A DNA stretch of 64,000 bases from Nocardioides sp. L-11A (lineage in GTDB: Bacteria; Actinomycetota; Actinomycetes; Propionibacteriales; Nocardioidaceae), in contig CP124680.1 in NCBI GenBank assembly GCA_029961745.1, positions 1,488,001 to 1,552,000 of the forward strand, read 5' to 3'. The notes under the pieces were generated by a model that did no database searches, was not told the origin of the DNA, and worked only from the letters and a program-made list of their open reading frames with translations. Positions 16,347 through 23,759 of the stretch are shown piece by piece. A program made the position numbers and the translations under genes. Within the stretch, counting starts at the first letter, position 1, and each line of letters begins with the position of its first letter.

Positions 16347-17120
16347 GTGGCGGACTGGAAGCGCGGTGTGCGCAGGGTGCTCTACCCCGCGTACGAGGCG
16401 CGCATGCTTCGCCGGATGCCCGGCAACCTGCCCAAGCACATCGGCGTGATGCTCGACGGCAACCGGCGCTGGGCCAAGGCGGTCGGGCGCGACACCGCCC
16501 ACGGCCACCGCGCCGGCGCGGCCAATATCGAGCCACTGCTGGGCTGGTGCGACGACGTCGGCATCGAGGTCGTCACGCTCTGGCTGCTGTCGACCGACAA
16601 CCTCAACCGTCCCGCGGCCGAGCTCGAGCCGCTCCTGGAGATCATCGCCGACGCCGTCGACTCGCTGGCCGACCAGCGACGCTGGCGACTGCACCCGGTC
16701 GGCGCTCTCGACCTGCTCCCGGCCAGCACCGCCAAGCGGCTCAAGGCCGCGGCCGAGGCGACCGCCGACATCGACGGGATGATCGTCAACGTCGCCGTGG
16801 CCTACGGCGGGCGCCGGGAGATCGCCGACGCCGTCCGCTCCCTGCTCACCGAGCACGCCGCGCTCGGGACGCCGCTGGAGATGCTGGCCCAGCAGATCGA
16901 CATCGAGCACATCGAGGAGCACCTCTACACCCGGGGCCAGCCCGACCCGGACCTCGTCATCCGGACGTCGGGCGAGCAGCGGCTGGGCGGTTTCCTGCTG
17001 TGGCAGAGCGCGAAGTCGGAGTTCTACTTCTGCGAGGCCTACTGGCCCGACTTCCGTCGCGTCGACTTCCTGCGCGCCATCCGCGCCTACGCCCAGCGCG
17101 AGCGCCGCTTCGGGGCCTGA
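16347..17120 (+). CDS. uppS: cis-prenyl (undecaprenyl-type) diphosphate synthase
   Basis: A 257-residue cis-prenyltransferase that extends farnesyl or geranyl diphosphate with isopentenyl units to make the lipid carrier for cell-wall synthesis. Seen: GVMLDGNRRWAK with the catalytic Asp at 37, the GHRAGA region, and the C-terminal RTSGEQRLGGFLLWQ plus SEFYF pyrophosphate/IPP site. Actinobacteria often have two such enzymes of different chain length; which one this is cannot be read here. The GTG start is fixed by the -10 box just upstream. Confidence 0.93.
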   Translation: MADWKRGVRRVLYPAYEARMLRRMPGNLPKHIGVMLDGNRRWAKAVGRDTAHGHRAGAANIEPLLGWCDDVGIEVVTLWLLSTDNLNRPAAELEPLLEIIADAVDSLADQRRWRLHPVGALDLLPASTAKRLKAAAEATADIDGMIVNVAVAYGGRREIADAVRSLLTEHAALGTPLEMLAQQIDIEHIEEHLYTRGQPDPDLVIRTSGEQRLGGFLLWQSAKSEFYFCEAYWPDFRRVDFLRAIRAYAQRERRFGA

Positions 17121-17159
17121 CCGCCCTTCACCGGGTCCGGGCGACCTGGGTCACACGGG

Positions 17160-17165
17160 TACCCT
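17160..17165 (+). promoter_or_regulatory. -10 box before siderophore-interacting protein gene
   Basis: TACCCT ends eight bases before the GTG at 17174, with no ribosome binding site between them, consistent with a leaderless transcript starting between uppS and this gene. Confidence 0.35.
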
Positions 17166-17173
17166 CGGGACCC

Positions 17174-17938
17174 GTGAGCAAGCCCATCACGCTGCTGACC
17201 GTCGAGGCGACGGAGCAGCTCAGCCCCGGGATGGTCCGGATCCGCTTCTCGGGCGATCTCGCGGCCTTCGCGGACAGCGCCTTCACCGACCGCTACGTCA
17301 AGCTCGTCTTCGGTGATCCCGCCGAGCTCGAGACGGGCGGCCGGCCGACCCTGCGGACCTACACCGTCATCGCGCCCGACGTCGCCCGGGGCACGCTCGC
17401 GATCGACTTCGTGGTCCACGGCGACCAGGGCGTCGCGGGCCCGTGGGCGGCCCGGGCCCGTCCCGGCGACACCATCCACGTCCGTGGCCCGGGCGGCGCC
17501 TACGCCCCCGACCCGGCCGCCGACTGGCACCTGCTCGCCGGCGACGAGGCCGCGATCCCCGCCATCCGCCAGGCCCTGGCGGCCCTCCCCGACGACGCGC
17601 AGGGGTACGCCGTGATCCAGGTCGACGGCCCGGTGCACGAACAGCCGGTCGCGACCCCGGCGGGCGTCGCGCTGACCTGGCTGCACCGCGCCGACCCCGC
17701 CCAGCCGGGCCTCGCCGACGCCGTCCGCGCGCTGCCCTGGCGGGAGGGCCGGGTGCACGCGTTCGTCCACGGCGAGGGACAGGCCGTGATGAAGGACATC
17801 CGCCCCTACCTGTACGTCGAGCGCGGCGTCCCGCGCGCCGACGTCTCGATCTCCGCGTACTGGAAGCAGGGCCGCACCGAGGAGACCTTCCGCGAGTGGA
17901 AGGCGGAGCTGGCCCGCACCGAGGAAGGCACGTCGTGA
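17174..17938 (+). CDS. siderophore-interacting FAD-dependent ferric reductase (SIP)
   Basis: A 254-residue cytosolic flavoprotein of the ViuB/SIP family, which reduces ferric siderophores with NAD(P)H and releases iron. The FAD-binding motif RTYTV is at 61-65, followed by a DFVVHGDQGVAGPWA segment typical of the family and a C-terminal SIP domain (GEGQAVMKDIRPYL, then ISAYWKQGRTEE). No siderophore transporter is nearby. Its stop overlaps the GTG of the DUF3817 gene by four bases. Confidence 0.9.
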   Translation: MSKPITLLTVEATEQLSPGMVRIRFSGDLAAFADSAFTDRYVKLVFGDPAELETGGRPTLRTYTVIAPDVARGTLAIDFVVHGDQGVAGPWAARARPGDTIHVRGPGGAYAPDPAADWHLLAGDEAAIPAIRQALAALPDDAQGYAVIQVDGPVHEQPVATPAGVALTWLHRADPAQPGLADAVRALPWREGRVHAFVHGEGQAVMKDIRPYLYVERGVPRADVSISAYWKQGRTEETFREWKAELARTEEGTS

Positions 17939-18384
17939 CCACCCCCACCCGCCTGTTCCGCACCGTCGCGATCGCCGAGGCGATCACCTGGACCGGCCTG
18001 CTGCTCGGCATGTTCCTCAAGTACGTCACGGAGACCACCGAGGCAGGCGTCCGGGTCTTCGGGATGCTGCACGGCGTCGTCTTCGTGGCCTACGTCGTGA
18101 CGACGGTCGTGCTCTGGGTGGACCGGCGCTGGTCGGCCGGCCGGGGACTGCTCACGCTGCTCGCCGCGATCCCGCCGCTGGCGACCCTGCCGCTCGAGTG
18201 GTGGGCCGTGCGCAAGGGCTGGCTCGGCGACGCGTGGCGGCTGCCGGCCGGCACGACCCGGTCGCTCCCGGACCGCTGCGTCGGCTGGATGATCGCCAAC
18301 CCGCTGCGCGGCCTGGCGATGGGCGCCGTCGCCGTCGGCGGCCTGACCGCCCTCGCCCTCCTGGTCGGTCCGCCCACCTCCTGA
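17935..18384 (+). CDS. DUF3817 membrane protein
   Basis: A 149-residue membrane protein with the DUF3817 pattern: an N-terminal helix with EAITWTGLLLGMFLKYV, then GVRVFGMLHGVVFVAYVV, and a third helix around PPLATLPLEWW; a fourth hydrophobic segment closes the C-terminus. Function is not known. It is translationally coupled to the SIP gene. Confidence 0.88.
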   Translation: MTTPTRLFRTVAIAEAITWTGLLLGMFLKYVTETTEAGVRVFGMLHGVVFVAYVVTTVVLWVDRRWSAGRGLLTLLAAIPPLATLPLEWWAVRKGWLGDAWRLPAGTTRSLPDRCVGWMIANPLRGLAMGAVAVGGLTALALLVGPPTS

Positions 18385-18445
18385 CCGCTCCCGGCGAAGG
18401 CACCTCCGCGGGGAACCGACCGGGGCGGGAGCACGTCGTACGGGC

Positions 18446-19786
18446 ATGACCGCCCTCGCCCGACGCAACGCCCTGCAGCTCGCCCTCGCGGCCCTCGGCA
18501 CCGGCGCCCTCTGCGCCTGCTCCGGCGGTGGGCCCGGACGAGGTACGGGACCGGGCAGCGGGTCGGGGACCGGGGCCGACGGCATCGAACTGGTCTCCTC
18601 GGACGTGCGCCGTGCCGCGGGCGATCCCGGACTGGTCTCCCCGGTCGTCGCCGGTCTCGACCGCTTCGCGGGCCGGCTGTACGGCGCGCTGGCGACCACC
18701 GAGGGCAACCTGGTGCTCTCGCCGTACTCGGTCCTCGTCGCGCTGGGCATGACCCTGACCGGCGCGGCGGGTCCGACGGCGGAGGAGATGCGGACGGTGC
18801 TCGGCGTCGGCGACCTCGGCGACCGGTGGCACCGCGGCGTGAACGCCCTCACCACCCACGTCGAGGGGCTGGCGGGCCCGCAGCGGCGCGCCGACGGCTC
18901 CTCCGCCGAGCTGGCGCTGGAGACCGCGAACCAGATCTTCGGCCAGCGCGGCGTCGGCTGGTCGGCCGACTTCCTCGACCTGCTCGCCAAGGAGTACGCC
19001 GCACCGATCCGCGCGGTCGACTTCGAGACGGCGACCGAGCGGGCCCGCACCCTGATCAACGCCTGGGTCGAGGAGCGGACCCGCGACCGGATCGTCGACC
19101 TGGTGCCCGAGGGCGTGCTCGACAACCTGACCCGGCTGGTGCTGGTCAACGCGGTCTACCTCAAGGCGCCGTGGGAGCACCCTTTCGAGAAGGAGCTGAC
19201 GGCGCCCGGCATCTTCCGGCGGGCCGACGGAAGCGAGGTCGAGGTGGACCGGATGCGCCGCCCGGACCTGGCCGGCGGCCTGGTCACGGGAGACGGCTTC
19301 CGCGCGGCCGTCGTGCCGTACGCCGGGCAGCGACTCGCGATGACCGTCGTGCTGCCCGACGACGGGGCGTTCGGCGGGATCGAGGCCGCGGTCGCCGACG
19401 GCGGCTTCGCCCGGCTGCTGGCGGGAGCCGCGCCCGCCGCCCTCGACCTCACCCTGCCGCGCTGGACCTTCCGCACCGAGGCGCCGCTGGGCGACGTCCT
19501 CAAGGAGCTCGGCATGCCCATGGCCTTCGACGACCGCCGCGCCGACTTCTCCGCGATGACCGACGAGGACCTGTTCCTGTACCTCGCCGCGGTGCTCCAC
19601 CAGGGGTTCGTCGCCGTCGACGAGGAGGGCACCGAGGCCGCGGCGGCGACGGCGGTGGTGATGCGGACCGAGAGTGCGGTCGTCACCGAGGAGCTCGTCG
19701 TCGACCGGCCGTTCCTCTTCGTCGTCCACGACGTCGAGCACCGCACCCCGCTCTTCGTCGGCCGCGTGACGGATCCCACGGCCTGA
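18446..19786 (+). CDS. lipoprotein serpin (protease inhibitor)
   Basis: A 446-residue serpin, rare in actinobacteria. The N-terminus has RR followed by a hydrophobic stretch ending GALCACSGGG, a probable lipoprotein signal, with a Gly/Ser linker to residue 42. The serpin fold is clear: LVLSPYSVLVALGMTLTGAAGPTAEEM, LVLVNAVYLKAPWEHPF and the end VDRPFLFVVHD...PLFVGRVTDP. The reactive loop hinge EEGTEAAAAT (393-402) has the small residues needed for inhibitory loop insertion. Counting from the hinge, P1-P1' is E409-S410, or nearby R407-T408. It probably protects the cell surface from a protease. The gene stands alone between DUF3817 and the pst operon. Confidence 0.92.
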   Translation: MTALARRNALQLALAALGTGALCACSGGGPGRGTGPGSGSGTGADGIELVSSDVRRAAGDPGLVSPVVAGLDRFAGRLYGALATTEGNLVLSPYSVLVALGMTLTGAAGPTAEEMRTVLGVGDLGDRWHRGVNALTTHVEGLAGPQRRADGSSAELALETANQIFGQRGVGWSADFLDLLAKEYAAPIRAVDFETATERARTLINAWVEERTRDRIVDLVPEGVLDNLTRLVLVNAVYLKAPWEHPFEKELTAPGIFRRADGSEVEVDRMRRPDLAGGLVTGDGFRAAVVPYAGQRLAMTVVLPDDGAFGGIEAAVADGGFARLLAGAAPAALDLTLPRWTFRTEAPLGDVLKELGMPMAFDDRRADFSAMTDEDLFLYLAAVLHQGFVAVDEEGTEAAAATAVVMRTESAVVTEELVVDRPFLFVVHDVEHRTPLFVGRVTDPTA

Positions 19787-19847
19787 CTCCGGGCTGAGAG
19801 CTCCGGGCCCCACCCGCCGCCGGATCCGAGCGAAGTCGCCCAGCACC

Positions 19848-19880
19848 GTTCCCGTCCTGTTCACCGACCTCACCCCGATT
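19848..19880 (+). promoter_or_regulatory. PHO-box-like direct repeats upstream of pstC
   Basis: Three consecutive 11-base units GTTCCCGTCCT, GTTCACCGACC and TCACCCCGATT lie 94 bases before the pstC start. Streptomyces PhoP boxes are 11-base direct repeats with the core GTTCACC, which the second unit matches exactly. PhoP-dependent induction under phosphate limitation is therefore likely but inferred. Confidence 0.55.
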
Positions 19881-19973
19881 GGTCGTGGACCACCGCCACC
19901 GTTCCCCGTGGTGGCGCGGTTCCGCGCTGCCATGAGACGGCCTTTCTCGGGTGGCCACGACTGAGGACGACGT

Positions 19974-20987
19974 GTGACCAGCCTGCCCCTTGTCGATCCG
20001 AGCGCGCCGGAAGCGCGGCCGCGACGGATCTCCCGCAAAGCCACGGGTGCCGACGCGGTCTTCGTCAACGTCTCGCGCGCGATCGGCGCCTCGGTGCTGG
20101 TCATCACCGGCGGGGTCGGGCTCTTCCTCGGCTGGCAGGCGTTCCCGACCCTCCAGCGCTACGGCTGGCGGTTCTTCACCGAGTCGGACTGGCTGCCCGA
20201 GGCCGACGTGCTCGGGATCGGGGCCGTCCTCGCCGGGACCCTGCAGATCGCGGTGGTCGCCATGGTGATCGCCTTCCCGCTCGCGCTGCTGACGGCGCTG
20301 TACATCTCCGAGTACGCGCCGGCGTCGCTGCGCTCCACGCTGGTCTCGCTCGTCGACCTGATGGCCGCGATCCCGTCGATCGTCTACGGCCTGTGGGGCT
20401 TCTTCCTCGTCATGCCCCACGCCGCGGCGTTCGCGACCTTCCTGCAGCGCCATCTCGGCTGGATCCCGATCTTCGACGTGAAGGACACCGACCCGGACGC
20501 CGCGATCTGGGACGCCAGCCGCTACACCGCGAGCGCGTTCTGCGCCGGCATCGCCGTGGCGATGATGGTGCTGCCGATGGCCTGCGCCGTGATGCGGCAG
20601 GTCTTCAGCCAGACCCCGCCGGGTGAGAAGGAGGCCGCACTGGCCCTCGGTGCGACCCGCTGGGGGATGATCCGCACCGTCGTGCTGCCGTTCGGCCGCG
20701 GCGGCATCATCGGCGGCACGATGCTCGCGCTCGGCCGGGCGCTGGGCGAGACCATCGCGGTCCTGCTCATCATCTCACCGGCCTTCGACCTGAAGTTCCG
20801 TCCGCTCGAGATCGGCACCAACAGCGTCAGCGCGCTCATCGCCGGCCGGTTCGGCGACGCCAGCGCGAGCCAGCTCTCCGCGCTCCTCGCCGCCGGATTC
20901 GTCCTCTTCGTCATCACCCTCGGCGTCAACACCCTCGCCGCCGTCGTCGTGAACCGCAGCCGCTCGGGTGCCGGGGCGGAGGCCTGA
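19974..20987 (+). CDS. pstC: phosphate ABC transporter permease PstC
   Basis: A 337-residue inner-membrane permease. It has about six to seven membrane segments, the PstC-type periplasmic insert between VMPHAA and YTASAFCAGI, and the ATPase-coupling loop EKEAALALGATRWGMIRTVVLPFGRGGI. A GTG start at 19974 is the first plausible codon; the first 35 residues are polar. It opens an operon with pstA two bases downstream (19974-22185) and with three binding proteins after it, the reverse of the common pstSCAB order. Confidence 0.93.
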   Translation: MTSLPLVDPSAPEARPRRISRKATGADAVFVNVSRAIGASVLVITGGVGLFLGWQAFPTLQRYGWRFFTESDWLPEADVLGIGAVLAGTLQIAVVAMVIAFPLALLTALYISEYAPASLRSTLVSLVDLMAAIPSIVYGLWGFFLVMPHAAAFATFLQRHLGWIPIFDVKDTDPDAAIWDASRYTASAFCAGIAVAMMVLPMACAVMRQVFSQTPPGEKEAALALGATRWGMIRTVVLPFGRGGIIGGTMLALGRALGETIAVLLIISPAFDLKFRPLEIGTNSVSALIAGRFGDASASQLSALLAAGFVLFVITLGVNTLAAVVVNRSRSGAGAEA

Positions 20988-20988
20988 G

Positions 20989-22185
20989 ATGACGACCTCG
21001 CAGCTCAGCTCGCAGCCCGGCGCTCCGGCGCAGGCCGCGCCGCGCGGCACGACCGTCCTGCCGTCGTACGACGACGACGCGCCGCCCGCCCTGCCGCGCC
21101 CCGCCCTGGGTCGGCCCAGCCTCGACGAGCGGTTCGTGCGCTGGGGCTCCTGGGTCTCCGCCCTCGGGCTGGCCTGGTTGGTCACCCAGCGGCTGCTCCC
21201 GCTGCCGGGGCCGGCCTGGTTCCTGCTCGTCTGGTTCGTCCTCGGCCTGGTCGTCACCGCGGTGCTCTCCGCGCTGACCGTGACGATGGTCGAGGTCCGG
21301 GACCGGGTCGCGGCCGCCGTCGTCACCGGTGGAGCCCTCGTCGTGGGCGCGGCCCTCGTCAGCACCCTGGTGTTCATCGTGCTGCGGGGCTGGCGACCGC
21401 TGCTGCATGCCAACTTCTTCGTCGACGACATGGCCGGCGTCGGCCCGAAGGACCCGTTCGACATGGGCGGCATCGCCCACGCGGCGGTCGGCTCGATGAT
21501 CGAGATCGGGATCGCGCTGGTCATCGTGCTGCCGCTCGGCATCGGCACGGCGATCTTCATGACCGAGGTCGGCGGACGCTTCGCGGTCCTGGTGCGCACC
21601 ATCGTCGAGGCGATGACCGCGCTGCCGTCGGTCGTCGCCGGACTGTTCGTCTACACGACCGTGATCGTGGTGGCCGGCTGGCCGCGCTCGGGCCTGGCCG
21701 CGGCGCTCGCGCTCGCCGTGATGATGCTGCCGATCGTGGCCCGGGCCGCCGACGTCGTGCTGCGCGTCGTACCGGGCAATCTGCGCGAGGCCGGGCTCGC
21801 CCTGGGCGCGAGCCGGTGGCGCACGGTGTGGCACGTCGTACTCCCGACGGCCCGCCCCGGCCTCGCGACCGCCGTCATCCTCGGCGTCGCCCGGGGCGTG
21901 GGGGAGACCTCGCCGGTGCTGCTCACCTCGGGCGCGGCCGCGTTCCTGGTCGTCGGGCCCACCGACGGCGTCATGAACTCCCTCCCGCTCTACATCTACA
22001 CGACCGTGCGCAGCGGCGAGCCGCAGGCGATCACGCGGGCCTTCGCCGCCGCGACGGTGCTGCTCGCGCTCGTGCTGTTCCTGTTCGTCCTGGCGCGGGT
22101 CGTGGCCCGCCCGAAGAGGGCGAAGAGGGCGAAGAAGACCCGACCGTCGACGACGGGCTCCCGTCCCGTGAAGGAGATCTCGTGA
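20989..22185 (+). CDS. pstA: phosphate ABC transporter permease PstA
   Basis: A 398-residue permease, about 100 residues longer than typical PstA. The extra N-terminal part (1-125) contains a polar Pro/Ala segment and two or three additional hydrophobic helices. The PstA core follows, with DPFDMGGIAHAAVGS, IGTAIFMTEVGGRF and the coupling loop LREAGLALGASRWRTVWHVVLPTARPGL. The C-terminus is basic (PKRAKRAKKTR). It overlaps the next gene by four bases. Confidence 0.92.
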   Translation: MTTSQLSSQPGAPAQAAPRGTTVLPSYDDDAPPALPRPALGRPSLDERFVRWGSWVSALGLAWLVTQRLLPLPGPAWFLLVWFVLGLVVTAVLSALTVTMVEVRDRVAAAVVTGGALVVGAALVSTLVFIVLRGWRPLLHANFFVDDMAGVGPKDPFDMGGIAHAAVGSMIEIGIALVIVLPLGIGTAIFMTEVGGRFAVLVRTIVEAMTALPSVVAGLFVYTTVIVVAGWPRSGLAAALALAVMMLPIVARAADVVLRVVPGNLREAGLALGASRWRTVWHVVLPTARPGLATAVILGVARGVGETSPVLLTSGAAAFLVVGPTDGVMNSLPLYIYTTVRSGEPQAITRAFAAATVLLALVLFLFVLARVVARPKRAKRAKKTRPSTTGSRPVKEIS

Positions 22186-23759
22186 AGCGCCTCGTGGCGG
22201 CCCTGGTGGCACTCGTGTGTGGTGTCAGCCTGCCGCTCGCTGCCCATGCCGCCGTCCCCTACGCCCAGATCGAGGGCACCGGGTCGACGTGGTCGGAGCT
22301 GATCGTCCAGCAGTGGATCGCCGACGTGAACGCCAACGGCATGAAGGTCGTCTACACCGGCGGCGGCTCGACCAAGGGCCGCAAGGACTTCGCCAACAAC
22401 AGCGTCGACTTCGCGATCTCCGAGATCCCCTACCAGGGCACCGACGAGCAGGGTCAGGCCGACACCAGCCAAGGGCGCGACTACGCCTATCTGCCGATCG
22501 TCGCCGGTGGCACCGCCTTCACCTACCAGCTCAAGATCGGCAAGCAGCAGGTCAAGAACCTCCGGTTGTCGGGGGAGACCCTCGCCAAGATCTTCACCAA
22601 CCAGATCACCAACTGGGACGACCCGGCCATCGCCAAGGACAACAACGGCCGGAAGTTCCCGTCCCTGCCGATCATCCCGGTCGTCCGCTCCGACGGCTCG
22701 GGTACGACGGCGCAGTTCACCACCTGGATGGACAAGCAGCACCCGAGCATCTGGCGTCCGTACTTCGGCCGCTCGGGCCTGACGTCGTACTACCCGAAGA
22801 AGTCGGGCAGCCGGATGGTCAGCCAGGCCGGGTCCGACCAGGTGATGAACACGATCAAGGGCTTCTCGGGCAACGGGATGATCGGCTACGTCGAGTACTC
22901 GTACGCGATCAACGCCAACTACCCGGTGGTGAAGGTCAAGAACGCGGCCGGCTACTTCGTGGAGCCGACGCAGTACAACACAGCGGTGGCGCTGACCCAG
23001 GCCAAGATCAACATGGACACGACGTCGCAGCTCTACCTGACCCAGAACCTCGACGGCGTCTACACCTACGACGACCCGCGGTCCTACCCCATCTCGTCGT
23101 ACTCCTACATGCTGCTGCCCACCGGTGGAGGCGACCAGCGGATGTCGACGGCCAAGCGGCAGACCCTGGCCGACTTCATGTACTACTCGCTGTGCACCGG
23201 GCAGACCAAGGCCGGTGCCTACGGCTACTCCTCGCTGCCGCTCAACCTGGTCCAGGCCGGCTTCGAGCAGATCGCGAAGCTGAAGGCGGCCGACCCGGCT
23301 GTCGAGCTCACCAACCGCGACGTCAAGAGCTGCAACAACCCGACCTTCGACGGCAAGAACCCCCACAAGAATCTGCTCGCTCAGAAGGCGCCGAAGCCGC
23401 CGGAGTGCGACAAGGAGGGGGCGGGCCCCTGCGGCACCGAGACCGGGACCGGCGAGCCGGCCACCGACGACGCCGCCGCGCCGCCCGCGGACGCACCGCC
23501 CGCGGGGGAGGCCCCGCCGGCCGCCGTCGATCCGGCGACCGGGCAGGACGTCCCCGTCGCCGAGAGCGGCACCGTCCCGGTCTCCAGCGGCACCCAGGAC
23601 GTCTACGCCTCGCCCGACACGCTCTCCGCCGACCGGGCCGGCGACCGGCGCCCGTTCGGCTGGCTGATCGTCGTCGAGCTGCTGGCCCTCGTGCTGTTGC
23701 CCGGCCTGCTGGCGGCGGCGTTCCGCCGCCGGCTGATGTCGCGGGGAGCGACCCGATGA
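22182..23759 (+). CDS. pstS: membrane-anchored phosphate-binding protein PstS
   Basis: A 525-residue extracytoplasmic phosphate binder. A classical signal peptide ends near AAHAA (21-25); there is no lipobox cysteine. Phosphate-site segments are GTGSTW (32-37), VDFAIS (75-80) and RSDGSGTT (169-176), then GMIGYVEYSYA. After the binding domain a Pro/Ala-rich stalk (about 415-475) leads to one membrane helix (about 494-514) and an RRR tail, so it is anchored at its C-terminus, unlike lipoprotein PstS. SPDTL at 477-481, ahead of the helix, recalls the P-x-T core of a sortase signal. Translation is coupled to pstA and to the next gene. Confidence 0.9.
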   Translation: MKRLVAALVALVCGVSLPLAAHAAVPYAQIEGTGSTWSELIVQQWIADVNANGMKVVYTGGGSTKGRKDFANNSVDFAISEIPYQGTDEQGQADTSQGRDYAYLPIVAGGTAFTYQLKIGKQQVKNLRLSGETLAKIFTNQITNWDDPAIAKDNNGRKFPSLPIIPVVRSDGSGTTAQFTTWMDKQHPSIWRPYFGRSGLTSYYPKKSGSRMVSQAGSDQVMNTIKGFSGNGMIGYVEYSYAINANYPVVKVKNAAGYFVEPTQYNTAVALTQAKINMDTTSQLYLTQNLDGVYTYDDPRSYPISSYSYMLLPTGGGDQRMSTAKRQTLADFMYYSLCTGQTKAGAYGYSSLPLNLVQAGFEQIAKLKAADPAVELTNRDVKSCNNPTFDGKNPHKNLLAQKAPKPPECDKEGAGPCGTETGTGEPATDDAAAPPADAPPAGEAPPAAVDPATGQDVPVAESGTVPVSSGTQDVYASPDTLSADRAGDRRPFGWLIVVELLALVLLPGLLAAAFRRRLMSRGATR

